A DNA stretch of 64,000 nt from CAVYUC01 sp963783085 (GTDB lineage Bacteria; Bacteroidota; Bacteroidia; Bacteroidales; Prolixibacteraceae). Position 1 is the first letter of the stretch. Each line of letters begins with the position of its first letter. The notes under the pieces were generated by a model. The model worked only from the letters and a program-made list of their open reading frames with translations. It searched no databases and was not told where the DNA came from. The translations under genes and the position numbers were made by a program. The stretch is from positions 1 through 64,000 of the forward strand of contig CAWAMJ010000018.1 of assembly GCA_963783085.1 (NCBI GenBank), written 5' to 3'. This document shows, piece after piece, positions 34,133 through 43,250 of this stretch.

Positions 34133-35617
34133 ATGGAGCGGTTTCTCTCCCAATGTGCGAAATACATTTACAAAAAACATCCTGAGAACCTGCAGGATAT
34201 TTGTCTGGTTTTCCCTAACCGGCGCGCCGGTGCTTTTTTTAATTCCTATTTGCAGAAAACCATTCAGAAACCTGTAATCGCACCGTTAAATATTACAGTA
34301 AATGAGTTGATTTCAGGATTTTCCGGTTTACAACAAGGAGAAAAACTACAACTTATTTCTGAATTATATGAAGTTTTCCGGAAACACACGCAAACGAAAG
34401 AATCGTTTGATGATTTTTATTTCTGGGGAGAAGTGCTTTTGTCCGACTTTAATGATGTAGATCGTTATCTGGTGAATGCCAAAGATTTATTCACCAACAT
34501 TGCAGATTTAAAAGAACTGGAAACCCTTTTCGATTATTTGACCGAAGAACAAAGGAAAGCGCTTGCAAGGTTTTGGGGAAGTGTGGCAGTTTTGGAAAAA
34601 AAGGAAAACCAGCAAAAATTCCTGCAAATCTGGCAAAAATTATATCCGGTTTATATCGATTTTAAAATAAGGCTCGAAAAAAAAGGAATGGCCTACGGCG
34701 GTATGATTTACCGTTCGGTAATTGAAACCATGGAAAAGAATGAAATTGATTTTCAACTCAGCCACTACTACATTATCGGACTGAACGCGCTGAATACCTG
34801 CGAAATAAAATTCTTTAAACGTTTACAGCAGATAGAAAAAGCAACATTTTTATGGGATTTCGATGAATTTTATGTGGAAGATTTCAATCACGAGGCAGGC
34901 CGGTTTATGCGGGAAAACCTGAAGCAATTTGGGCCGCCCGACGATTTTAAAATGAATACCAACAAGTTTGTAGAAGAAAAATCCGCAAAGATTATAGCTG
35001 TTGCGTCGAATTACGGGCAGGCCCAGGAAATCCCGCGATTTTTGAAACAAACACATACGAATTTCAAAGCAGAATTCGATAGTACGGCAATTGTTCTTGC
35101 CGATGAATCGCTGTTGTTTCCGGCGTTAGGTGCAATTCCGGAAATTTTTGAAACGGTAAATGTTACGATGGGTTATCCGGTGAAAAATTCAGTTGTATAT
35201 GGTTTCCTGGTTTTACTCTTCAATTTACTGAAAAACAGGAAAAAAAACAGCGACGGGCAAACTGTGGTCTACCATCGGTTTGTGACCGATATTTTAAACC
35301 ATCAATTACTTGGAAACGTTGAGCCGGACAAAGCAATTCAGTTTCTGTCGGATATAAAAACTCACAACCGTATTTCAATTCCCGTAAATGATATTGACTT
35401 TTCGCCCCTGCACAAACTTATTTTTTCGTTTCCGGAAAAAGTAGAGGCGTACGGCGCTTATTTCCTCGAAATTCTTGCTTCATTTTACGAACTGGTGAAT
35501 GATGCGGACGAAAAAAACCAAATGTTGCCCGAACTCATTTATTCGATATATCAGGCAGTGGAAAAGCTGGAATCGGTTGTTCAACTCGGTGATGAAAGAG
35601 CAAAATCGGGAAATTAG
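34133..35617 (+). CDS. AddB-like helicase/nuclease subunit, 5' part of a frameshifted gene
   Basis: A 494-residue frame with the N-terminal inactivated-helicase-like half of a PD-(D/E)XK nuclease family protein related to AddB/RecB-type DNA-end processing. VFPNRRAGAFFNSYLQ resembles the degenerate Walker A region of AddB proteins in Bacteroidota. It continues in the frame at 35499-37001. A missing G in the GGG near 35609-35611 (AAATCGGGAAATT) would join AKS to EISDLVYFRLF. The combined protein, about 955 residues, would act in double-strand-break repair with an AddA-like helicase, which is not in the window. Confidence 0.82.
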   Translation: MERFLSQCAKYIYKKHPENLQDICLVFPNRRAGAFFNSYLQKTIQKPVIAPLNITVNELISGFSGLQQGEKLQLISELYEVFRKHTQTKESFDDFYFWGEVLLSDFNDVDRYLVNAKDLFTNIADLKELETLFDYLTEEQRKALARFWGSVAVLEKKENQQKFLQIWQKLYPVYIDFKIRLEKKGMAYGGMIYRSVIETMEKNEIDFQLSHYYIIGLNALNTCEIKFFKRLQQIEKATFLWDFDEFYVEDFNHEAGRFMRENLKQFGPPDDFKMNTNKFVEEKSAKIIAVASNYGQAQEIPRFLKQTHTNFKAEFDSTAIVLADESLLFPALGAIPEIFETVNVTMGYPVKNSVVYGFLVLLFNLLKNRKKNSDGQTVVYHRFVTDILNHQLLGNVEPDKAIQFLSDIKTHNRISIPVNDIDFSPLHKLIFSFPEKVEAYGAYFLEILASFYELVNDADEKNQMLPELIYSIYQAVEKLESVVQLGDERAKSGN

Positions 35618-37001
35618 TGATCTGGTTTATTTCCGGCTGTTTAACCAGTATCTGGGACAGGTTTCCGTTTCATTTGAAGGCGAGCCGCTTTCGGGAATGC
35701 AGGTGATGGGAATATTGGAAACCCGTTGCCTCGATTTTGAAAATGTGGTTATTCTGGGATTGAACGAAAATAAATGGCCGCGAACTTTCATTGCTCCGTC
35801 GTTTATTCCGTTTAACATTCGAAAAGGTTTTGGCCTGCCGGGAATTGACGAACAGGATGCGATGTACGCCTATTACTTTTACCGCCTCATACAGCGGGCA
35901 AAAAATATAACAGCCACTTTCAGCACGCTGAAGGAGGGAATCAGCACAGGTGAAATGAGCCGGTTTGGTTATCAGCTTTTGTACGATTCGAATTTGAGAC
36001 CAAATATGCAAAGCCTCGATTTTTCGTTTTCAAACGAGCCGGTGCAGCCAATTTTATTTCAAAATTCATCCGAAAAAATTGCTGCACTTTTGGAGAGAAA
36101 TACTCCGGAAACTCCATTTTCGCCAACAGCCATCAATACTTATTTGCAGTGCAGCCTGCGTTTTTATTTTAAATACATTATGCAACTGCCTGAGCCGGAA
36201 GAGGTAAAAGATGAAATTGACCATCCGGTTTTTGGAAATATTTTTCATGAAACCATTGAAATGCTTTACCAGCCATTTATTGGAAAAATAGTTGAAAAGC
36301 AAGATTTAAAGGCCCTGAAAAAAGATAAAGTGCGGATTGAAAATGAAATCAGGAAAGCTATCGGAAAACATTATTTTAAATACAAAAGTCCCATCAACAG
36401 GCCGGTAAAGCTTGAGGGAAAAACAGTGCTGATATTTGAAAACACCAAGGTTTTCCTTGATCGGCTGATGGAAATTGATTTGGAATACGCTCCGTTTTTA
36501 CTTCATTCCCTGGAAGAAAAATATACATCTGATTTGAAAATCGATTTGAAAAATAATCCTGAAAAAATCTTCATAGGCGGTAAAATCGACAGGGTGGATA
36601 AAGTTGATGGAAAGTGGCGGATTCTGGATTACAAAACCGGTTCGGTTGAGAAATTTTCATTCAAAGAGGTGGAAGAGCTGTTCGCCAGAGATTTGGAAAA
36701 ACCTAAAAAAGAGATTTTACAGGCGCTGTATTACTCCTTGATTTTAAAAGATACACTGGGAAAAAATGCTGTTTTTCAACCTGCAATTTACAGTTTGCGT
36801 AAATTTTTCGATGAATCGCATTCTCCTGAAATAAAATGGGACAAAAAAGAATTTTCATTTCATGACGTTGAGGATGAATTCACTGCAAACCTAAAATCAC
36901 TGTTTGAAGAAATATTTTCAGAGGAAACTGTTTTTTATCAATCTCCACACGAAAAAATTTGCCAGTATTGCCCGTACAATAAAATTTGCCAGCGGTATTA
37001 A
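35499..37001 (+). CDS. AddB-like PD-(D/E)XK nuclease, 3' part of a frameshifted gene
   Basis: The second half of the protein begun at 34133. True coding starts near 35611 (ISDLVYFRLFNQYLGQVSVS). The C-terminal PD-(D/E)XK nuclease is visible: HPVFGNIFHETIEMLY, then GGKIDRVDKVDGKWRILDYKTG containing the D and D-x-K residues. Four cysteines typical of an iron-sulfur cluster in AddB-type nucleases are partly present at the end: LQCSLRF upstream and CQYCPYNKICQ at the C-terminus. It is convergent with trmD, 33 bp apart. Confidence 0.85.
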   Translation: MMRTKKTKCCPNSFIRYIRQWKSWNRLFNSVMKEQNREISDLVYFRLFNQYLGQVSVSFEGEPLSGMQVMGILETRCLDFENVVILGLNENKWPRTFIAPSFIPFNIRKGFGLPGIDEQDAMYAYYFYRLIQRAKNITATFSTLKEGISTGEMSRFGYQLLYDSNLRPNMQSLDFSFSNEPVQPILFQNSSEKIAALLERNTPETPFSPTAINTYLQCSLRFYFKYIMQLPEPEEVKDEIDHPVFGNIFHETIEMLYQPFIGKIVEKQDLKALKKDKVRIENEIRKAIGKHYFKYKSPINRPVKLEGKTVLIFENTKVFLDRLMEIDLEYAPFLLHSLEEKYTSDLKIDLKNNPEKIFIGGKIDRVDKVDGKWRILDYKTGSVEKFSFKEVEELFARDLEKPKKEILQALYYSLILKDTLGKNAVFQPAIYSLRKFFDESHSPEIKWDKKEFSFHDVEDEFTANLKSLFEEIFSEETVFYQSPHEKICQYCPYNKICQRY

Positions 37002-37034
37002 TGCGGGACCGGAAGTTTCCGAACTCCCGGATAT

Positions 37035-37724
37035 CTATTCATCCAAATACTTTCTATACAAATCGGGCCGGAGTTTTCTGGTCCGTTCAATCGATTGTTC
37101 GTGTTTCCAATCATCAATCAACTTGTCGTTTCCGCTCAGCAGGATTTTCGGAACTTTCATTCCTTTGTATTCGGCCGGCCGCGTGTAAACCGGCGGACTC
37201 AGCAAATTGTCCTGGAACGAATCGGTAAGCGCGGATGTTTCATCGGAAAGTACTCCCGGAAGCAGCCGAACAATACTGTCGGTAATAATTGCCGCTGCCA
37301 GTTCGCCTCCGGTTAAAACATAATCGCCCACCGAAATTTCCTTTGTTATGTAACGATCGCGAATGCGTTGATCTACACCTTTATAATGCCCGCAGAGGAT
37401 AATAATGTTCTGTTTTAAGGAAAGCTTGTTTGCTTCTTTTTGGTTGTACAGCGGCGCATCGGGAGTAGTAAAAATTATCTCGTCGTAGCTGCGCTCGTTC
37501 TGCAGTGTTTCAATTGCTTTTTCAATCGGTTGAATAGCCATTACCATTCCCGCGCCTTTGCTAAAGGAATAATCATCCACCCGCCGGTGCTTGTCGTTGG
37601 AATAATCTCGCAAACTATGCACGTGTATTTCTGCCAAACCCTTTTCCTGCGATCGTTTAATAATCGAATGGTTCAGGGGACTTTGCAGAATTTCGGGCAA
37701 AACTGTGATAATATCAATACGCAT
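37035..37724 (-). CDS. trmD: tRNA (guanine-N1)-methyltransferase
   Basis: A 229-residue SPOUT methyltransferase that makes m1G37 in tRNAs. The N-terminus MRIDIITVLPEILQSPLNHS and the knot motifs ILCGHYKGVDQRI and ISVGDYVLTGGELAA are diagnostic. It is not in the usual rpsP-rimM-trmD-rplS operon here; both neighbours are unrelated, as is common in Bacteroidota. Confidence 0.96.
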   Translation of the reverse strand: MRIDIITVLPEILQSPLNHSIIKRSQEKGLAEIHVHSLRDYSNDKHRRVDDYSFSKGAGMVMAIQPIEKAIETLQNERSYDEIIFTTPDAPLYNQKEANKLSLKQNIIILCGHYKGVDQRIRDRYITKEISVGDYVLTGGELAAAIITDSIVRLLPGVLSDETSALTDSFQDNLLSPPVYTRPAEYKGMKVPKILLSGNDKLIDDWKHEQSIERTRKLRPDLYRKYLDE

Positions 37725-37964
37725 TTAAAATTTTTCGACAAAAATAACGATTAATCCTGAATCACTTTCCAACAAAATAATACATGTACATAATTGAATA
37801 ACATGACAATTATTCATGCTGATTGAATGAAATTGCGACTATATGTCACAAAAATTGATTGAACCAGCTGAATTTTTAGTTGATATTTAAATGGTACAGG
37901 AATTGAAAACGGGGATTACAGAAGTTGAAAATTATAAATTATCAAAATAAAAGGAGAAAATATC

Positions 37965-38420
37965 ATGAACTTAGTAAAATTTCACAAACCAGGTTACAGC
38001 GTAAACAACAACTTAGTTGACGAACTTTTCAATAATTTTTTGAAAAACGATTACCACGAAAATTACCTTCAAAATTGCGGGAACCAACCGGCAACAAATG
38101 TTTTCGAAACTGACAAGGATTTCAGGATTGAATTGTTGCTTCCGGGTTTTCCGAAAGAAGAAGTTAAAATGAGCTATCACAAAAATCTGCTGACGATTAA
38201 AGTGGATCAAAAAGAAGAAAAAGGAGAAGGCAAAAAAGAAGAATTCAAATATGCTCACCGTGAATTTGGCGCGTTCGAATTCGAAAAACATTTTAAAGTG
38301 CCGAATTCAGTGGACGCTGAGAATATTCAAGCCAAATTTGAAGATGGAATTTTGCGGGTAATCCTGCCTAAAAAAGAAGAAGCTTTGGAAAAAGCTCCTC
38401 TTGAAATAAAAATTGCTTAA
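37965..38420 (+). CDS. Hsp20 / alpha-crystallin small heat-shock protein
   Basis: A 151-residue small heat-shock protein with a strong ribosome binding site (AAAAGGAGAAAATATC before ATG). The alpha-crystallin domain spans about residues 40-145 (NVFETDKDFRIELLLPGFPK, YAHREFGAFEFEKHFKVP, FEDGILRVILPKK). It holds unfolding proteins in the cytoplasm as an ATP-independent chaperone. A terminator follows. No CIRCE-like element is seen upstream in 37725-37964. Confidence 0.95.
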   Translation: MNLVKFHKPGYSVNNNLVDELFNNFLKNDYHENYLQNCGNQPATNVFETDKDFRIELLLPGFPKEEVKMSYHKNLLTIKVDQKEEKGEGKKEEFKYAHREFGAFEFEKHFKVPNSVDAENIQAKFEDGILRVILPKKEEALEKAPLEIKIA

Positions 38421-38447
38421 CAAACTGCGGTAAAAATATGAATTTGG

Positions 38448-38476
38448 AAACCCGGCCTGGTGCCGGGTTTTTGTTT
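38448..38476 (+). terminator. Intrinsic terminator after hsp20
   Basis: Perfect 9-bp stem AAACCCGGC / GCCGGGTTT with loop CTGGT, followed by TTTGTTTTTT. Confidence 0.9.
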
Positions 38477-38566
38477 TTTACAGCGAAATTGTTGTTGAAC
38501 CAGGAATATTTTTCAATTCGGTACGAATAGTTTTTTCATTATCAGGTTAAGCATTATTTTTACTCT

Positions 38567-38597
38567 TTTGGTACGCGGGATACAAAAAATAACTTTG
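38567..38597 (+). promoter_or_regulatory. Bacteroidota-type promoter of GH97 gene
   Basis: TTTG (38567-38570), 19-nt spacer, TAACTTTG (38590-38597): an exact match to the -33 TTTG / -7 TAnnTTTG consensus, 28 bp before the GH97 start codon. Confidence 0.8.
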
Positions 38598-38625
38598 AAC
38601 TTAACTTTTTTTGAAAAACTAAATC

Positions 38626-40566
38626 ATGATAAAAAAAACCATCCTTTTTGCCACTCTTACCTTTTTAACCGGTAACATTTTTGCTCAAAATATTCAGGTG
38701 AAATCGCCCGATGGAAAGATTACTTCAAAAATCTCAATCGGTAAAAACATTCAGTATTCAGCCAGCTTCAACGAGAATGAAATTATTGAACCCTCCGGAA
38801 TTTCATTCAATTTTAAACAGTCTCCACCGCTGGGGCAATACATGGAAATTTTAAAGACCGAAAATTACGAGGCGGACAATACCTGGAAACCTGTGTTAAA
38901 ACGGTATGAAACCATCCGAGACAAACATAATGGGGTTCGTATTTACCTGAAAGAAAAACGGTTCCCCGGGCGTTTACTAACGCTGGATTTTCGAGTATTT
39001 AACGACGGAATGGCTTTTCGTACTGAGTTTCCTGAACAATTTGGCAATCGTGAATTTGTAATGACGGATGAATTAAGCCAGTTCAATTTTGCTGGAAACC
39101 ATACTTGCTGGGCCGTGAATTATGGCAGCTACACAACATCTCAGGAGGTTGAATTTTTTGAACGTAAAATCGGCACTATCACGCCGGAAATGGTTATTGG
39201 TTTGCCGATGACCCTGCAAGTTGATGATAACTGTTTTGTTGCAGTTACCGAAGCAGCTTTAACAGATTACGCAGGAATGTATTTGAAAGCGAATCCTGCT
39301 GCCGGTGAATTTGCAATGCGAAGCGCTTTGTCGCCGCGCAAAGGCCAACCGGAAAACGGTGACAAAGTTGTATTCAGAAATCCGCATAAAACGCCGTGGC
39401 GCGTGATTATGATGGGCGAAAAACCAGGCGATTTGGTGGAATCGGAAATCATTCAAAATCTGAATGAACCTTGTGCCATTGACGATCCTTCATGGATTAA
39501 ACCGGGCATCAGCGCCTGGGACCACTGGTGGAGCGGCGAAGTAAAAATGGAACAGCCGGTAATTTATGAATACATTGATTTGGCTTCGTCGATGGGCTGG
39601 CCTTACATGCTCATCGACTGGCAATGGTACGGGCAGTTTAACCAACCCGATGCCGATATTACCACTGTGGCGCCACAATTGAACATGCAGGAAATACTCC
39701 GTTATGCAAAAAGTAAAAATGTACGGTGCTGGTTGTGGCTTTACAATACGGATGTTAACCGGGCCGATTTTGACAAAGCCTGTGCATTATATGAAACCTG
39801 GGGAATTGCCGGCATTAAAATCGATTTTATGGACAGCGACGATCAGGAGATGGTCAACTGGTATCAAAACACCGTTAAAACGGCGGCCAAACATCATTTG
39901 ATGGTCGATTTTCACGGAGCATACAAACCAACCGGGTGGCGCCGCACTTATCCAAATCTGGTAACGCGCGAAGGAGTTTTGGGAAACGAATACAACAAAT
40001 GGTCGCTGCGGATAACTCCGGAACATATGTGTACCTTGCCGTTTACGCGTATGCTAGCCGGCCCGATGGATTTTACCCCGGGTGGTTTTTTAAACCGGAA
40101 TCCGGATAAATTTTTAAACGGAACACCGGCCCAGGTAATGGGAACCCGTTCAAATACGCTGGCCCAGTTTGTTGTTTACGACAGTCCGTATCTGGTTGCC
40201 TGCGATCATCCTCAAAATTATTACGGCAAAGTGGGAGAAGAGTTCCTGAAAAAAGTAAAATCGGTTTGGGACGATACAAAAGTGCTGAAAGGTGAAATTA
40301 GCAAATACATTATTATGGTCCGCCGCGATGGAAACCGGTGGTTTATCGGCGCCATGAATAACAGCGATGAACGTGAGTCTGACCTGTCGCTTGATTTCCT
40401 TCCTTCCGGAAAATACAGGATGACCAGCTTTTCCGATTCAGAAAAAACAAAAGAAAATGCCGAAATTGCAGATAAAAAGGAAACGGCTGTGAACAACAAG
40501 GCCATTTTAAAGATTAAAATGGTTCCCGGTGGTGGCTTTGCAGCCTGGCTGGAACCGGTGGAATAA
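38626..40566 (+). CDS. GH97 glycoside hydrolase (alpha-galactosidase or beta-L-arabinopyranosidase)
   Basis: A 646-residue exported glycoside hydrolase of family 97. A signal peptide (ILFATLTFLTGNIFA) is followed by the N-terminal beta-sandwich, a catalytic (beta/alpha)8 barrel and a C-terminal sheet. The retaining-type nucleophile candidate is Asp400 in GIKIDFMDSDDQ, with Glu455 in REGVLGNEYNKW as acid/base candidate. The inverting (SusB-like) Glu set is not seen, so it belongs to the retaining branch, which includes alpha-galactosidases and a beta-L-arabinopyranosidase. The downstream araD and araB genes favour arabinose-containing substrates. It heads the sugar locus and has a canonical promoter. 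Confidence 0.9.
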   Translation: MIKKTILFATLTFLTGNIFAQNIQVKSPDGKITSKISIGKNIQYSASFNENEIIEPSGISFNFKQSPPLGQYMEILKTENYEADNTWKPVLKRYETIRDKHNGVRIYLKEKRFPGRLLTLDFRVFNDGMAFRTEFPEQFGNREFVMTDELSQFNFAGNHTCWAVNYGSYTTSQEVEFFERKIGTITPEMVIGLPMTLQVDDNCFVAVTEAALTDYAGMYLKANPAAGEFAMRSALSPRKGQPENGDKVVFRNPHKTPWRVIMMGEKPGDLVESEIIQNLNEPCAIDDPSWIKPGISAWDHWWSGEVKMEQPVIYEYIDLASSMGWPYMLIDWQWYGQFNQPDADITTVAPQLNMQEILRYAKSKNVRCWLWLYNTDVNRADFDKACALYETWGIAGIKIDFMDSDDQEMVNWYQNTVKTAAKHHLMVDFHGAYKPTGWRRTYPNLVTREGVLGNEYNKWSLRITPEHMCTLPFTRMLAGPMDFTPGGFLNRNPDKFLNGTPAQVMGTRSNTLAQFVVYDSPYLVACDHPQNYYGKVGEEFLKKVKSVWDDTKVLKGEISKYIIMVRRDGNRWFIGAMNNSDERESDLSLDFLPSGKYRMTSFSDSEKTKENAEIADKKETAVNNKAILKIKMVPGGGFAAWLEPVE

Positions 40567-40584
40567 TTAGTGATCAGTGATCAG

Positions 40585-40634
40585 TCGCAGTGAACAATCG
40601 CAGTGAACAGTCGCAGTGAACGATCGAAGCGAAC
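40585..40634. repeat. Four tandem 13-bp repeats
   Basis: TCGCAGTGAAC starts at 40585, 40598 and 40611, with a degenerate copy TCGAAGCGAAC at 40624: a strict 13-bp period. A doubled AGTGATC precedes it. It lies between the GH97 gene and araD. Confidence 0.8.
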
Positions 40635-40684
40635 AGATTATCAATGACTTTAAACTTTGAGCTTTCATCTTTAAACTATATGAT

Positions 40685-41374
40685 ATGCTGGAAAAATTAA
40701 AAGAACAGGTATTGGAAGCCAACCTTGATTTGGTAAGGCACGGGCTGGTAGTATTTACCTGGGGAAATGTGAGTGGAATCAGCCGCAAGCGGGATATGGT
40801 GGTAATTAAACCCAGTGGCATTTCGTACGACAAAATGAAACTTAAGGATATGGTTGTGCTTAATTTATACGGCCAGGTGGTGGAAGGCAATTTGAAACCT
40901 TCGAGCGATGCCGCAACTCATCTGGTGCTGTATCGTCAGTTCACAACTATTGGCGGCATTGTTCATACACATTCTGAATGGGCGACCTCCTGGGCGCAAG
41001 CCGGAAAAGGTATCCCGGCAATTGGAACCACCCATGCCGATTATTTTTATGGCGAAATTCCCTGTACCCGGAAAATGACAACAGCAGAAATTGAAGGAGA
41101 ATATGAACTGGAAACAGGACGTGTTATTGTGGAGCGGTTTAAAGATCTCGATCCTGATTATATTCCGGGAGTTTTGGTGAATAACCACGGTCCGTTTGCC
41201 TGGGGCACCGATGCCGCAAATGCAGTTCATAATGCAGTTGTAATGGAAGAAGTGGCAAAAATGACTTTCCGATCGCTGCAATTAAATCCGGAAACAACAA
41301 TGGATCAGGCGCTTCTCGACAAACATTTTCTTCGAAAACACGGGAAGAATGCGTATTACGGGCAGGGGGAGTAA
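40685..41374 (+). CDS. araD: L-ribulose-5-phosphate 4-epimerase
   Basis: A 229-residue class II aldolase-fold epimerase that converts L-ribulose 5-phosphate to D-xylulose 5-phosphate. Zinc ligands are visible in GGIVHTHSEWATSWAQAG, and GTTHADYFYGEIPCTR is the family signature; VNNHGPFAWGTDAANAV completes the active site. Length is that of AraD/UlaF/SgaE; the araB neighbour makes AraD the right call. It is flanked on both sides by short tandem repeats. Confidence 0.95.
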   Translation: MLEKLKEQVLEANLDLVRHGLVVFTWGNVSGISRKRDMVVIKPSGISYDKMKLKDMVVLNLYGQVVEGNLKPSSDAATHLVLYRQFTTIGGIVHTHSEWATSWAQAGKGIPAIGTTHADYFYGEIPCTRKMTTAEIEGEYELETGRVIVERFKDLDPDYIPGVLVNNHGPFAWGTDAANAVHNAVVMEEVAKMTFRSLQLNPETTMDQALLDKHFLRKHGKNAYYGQGE

Positions 41375-41377
41375 GTA

Positions 41378-41482
41378 AGTTCAAAGTTCAAAGTTTAAAG
41401 TTTAAAGTTCAGAGTTCAGAGTTCAGAGTTCAGAGTTCAAAGTTCAGAGTTCAAAGTTTAAAGTTTAAAGTTCAAAGATCAG
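41378..41482. repeat. Fifteen tandem 7-bp repeats
   Basis: Fifteen uninterrupted heptamers of the form AGTTCAA / AGTTTAA / AGTTCAG (last unit AGATCAG), beginning 3 bp after the araD stop. No coding frame or hairpin explains it. Copy number could vary by slippage. Confidence 0.9.
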
Positions 41483-41528
41483 AGCTTGAGTTTATGAGGA
41501 AGAAATCAATAAAAATCATAAAATACCA

Positions 41529-43193
41529 ATGGATAAATATACTATCGGTTTGGATTACGGAACAGATTCCGTTCGTTCGTTAATTGTAAATGTGGAAACA
41601 GGCCAGGAAATGGCAAGTGCAGTTTTTAATTACCCCCGCTGGGAAAAAGGCTGGTATTGCGATCCGCCAAATAACCGGTTTCGGCAGCATCCGAAAGATT
41701 ATCTTGAAGGTTTGAAATTTACGGTAAAAGAAGCCTTGAGACAGGCTCCTGAAGGAGTTGCGGTAAATGTGGTTGGTATTTCCGTGGATACCACCGGCTC
41801 AACTCCGGTTGCCGTTGATGAAAAAGGCACACCGCTTTCGTTAACCCCGGGTTTCGAGGAAAATCCAAATGCCATGTTTGTGCTTTGGAAAGATCATACA
41901 GCGGTAAAAGAAGCGGAAGAAATTAATGCACTGGCCCGTAATTGGGAAATTGATTTTACCAAATTTGAAGGTGGAATTTATTCGTCGGAATGGTTTTGGG
42001 CGAAATTACTGCATGTAATTCGCGAAGATGCCGGTGTTTTCCGCGCCGCCTATTCATGGGTGGAGCATTGCGACTGGATTCCGGCGGTGCTTACCGGCAA
42101 TACCAATCCAAAAACCTTGAAACGCAGTCGCTGTGCCGCCGGCCACAAAGCGATGTGGCACGAAGCATTCGGAGGTTTGCCGTCAGAAGAATTTTTGAAG
42201 GCGCTCGATCCGATGCTGGCTGGTTTAAAAGAACGGTTATATAAGGATACTTTCACCTGCGATATTGCAGCCGGAACTTTAACTCCGGAGTGGGCGAAAG
42301 AATTGGGATTACCCGGCAATGTGGTAATTGGCGTCGGAGCTTTTGATGCCCACCTTGGCGCAGTGGGCGCCGAAATCGAGCCATACTATCTTTCGAAAGT
42401 AATGGGAACTTCAACCTGTGATATGCTCATTGCACCAATGGATGAAGCGGGCGACAAACTGGTAAGCGGCATTTGCGGACAAGTTGATGGTTCAATTGTG
42501 CCGGGAATGCTGGGACTGGAGGCCGGGCAATCGGCATTTGGCGATATTTATGCGTGGTTTAAGCGGATACTGGAATGGCCGCTTAAAAATATTCTGACCG
42601 AATCAGAATTGCTGGATGAAGCCACAAAACAGAAGGTTATTGAAGAAACTTCGGATAAAATTATTGCCAGGTTAAGCGAGGAAGCAGCCAAAATCCCGAT
42701 TGAGGAAAGTGGTATTGTGGCGCTCGACTGGATGAACGGCCGCCGCACTCCTGATGCGAACCAAAATTTGAAAGGGGCCATTGCCGGCTTGAACCTGGGA
42801 TCGGACGCCCCACGCATTTTTCGTGCGCTTGTGGAAGCAACGGCATTTGGTTCAAAAGCAATTAACGATCGGTTTATGGAGGAAGGAGTCCGGATTGACG
42901 GAGTGATTGCCCTGGGCGGAGTAGCAAAAAAGTCGCCGCTGGTTATGCAAATTGTTGCCGATGTACTGAATATGCCAATAAAAGTCGCCCGCTCTGAACA
43001 GGCGTGTGCTCTCGGGTCTGCAATGGCTGCATCTGTGGCAGCCGGAATTTATTCCAGTACTTCGGAAGCGCAGAAAAAAATGGGTGGCGGAATTGAAACC
43101 GAATACTATCCCATTCCTGAAAATGTGGAGAAGTATAAAGTGCTGTATGAGAAGTACAAAAAATTCGGTGGATTTATTGAATGTGATTTTTAG
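41529..43193 (+). CDS. araB: Ribulokinase
   Basis: A 554-residue FGGY-family kinase that phosphorylates L-ribulose with ATP. The N-terminal ATPase motif YTIGLDYGTDSVRSLIVNV and the AraB-specific VGISVDTTGSTPVAVDEKG are present; the C-terminal domain has GVIALGGVAKKSPLVMQI. Length and motifs fit AraB. With araD it forms the lower arabinose pathway, but the isomerase gene araA is not in the window. Confidence 0.96.
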   Translation: MDKYTIGLDYGTDSVRSLIVNVETGQEMASAVFNYPRWEKGWYCDPPNNRFRQHPKDYLEGLKFTVKEALRQAPEGVAVNVVGISVDTTGSTPVAVDEKGTPLSLTPGFEENPNAMFVLWKDHTAVKEAEEINALARNWEIDFTKFEGGIYSSEWFWAKLLHVIREDAGVFRAAYSWVEHCDWIPAVLTGNTNPKTLKRSRCAAGHKAMWHEAFGGLPSEEFLKALDPMLAGLKERLYKDTFTCDIAAGTLTPEWAKELGLPGNVVIGVGAFDAHLGAVGAEIEPYYLSKVMGTSTCDMLIAPMDEAGDKLVSGICGQVDGSIVPGMLGLEAGQSAFGDIYAWFKRILEWPLKNILTESELLDEATKQKVIEETSDKIIARLSEEAAKIPIEESGIVALDWMNGRRTPDANQNLKGAIAGLNLGSDAPRIFRALVEATAFGSKAINDRFMEEGVRIDGVIALGGVAKKSPLVMQIVADVLNMPIKVARSEQACALGSAMAASVAAGIYSSTSEAQKKMGGGIETEYYPIPENVEKYKVLYEKYKKFGGFIECDF

Positions 43194-43250
43194 ATAAAAA
43201 GCATCGTAAATTATTCTAAATTGAAACCAAGGAGTAACAACATTTAATTC

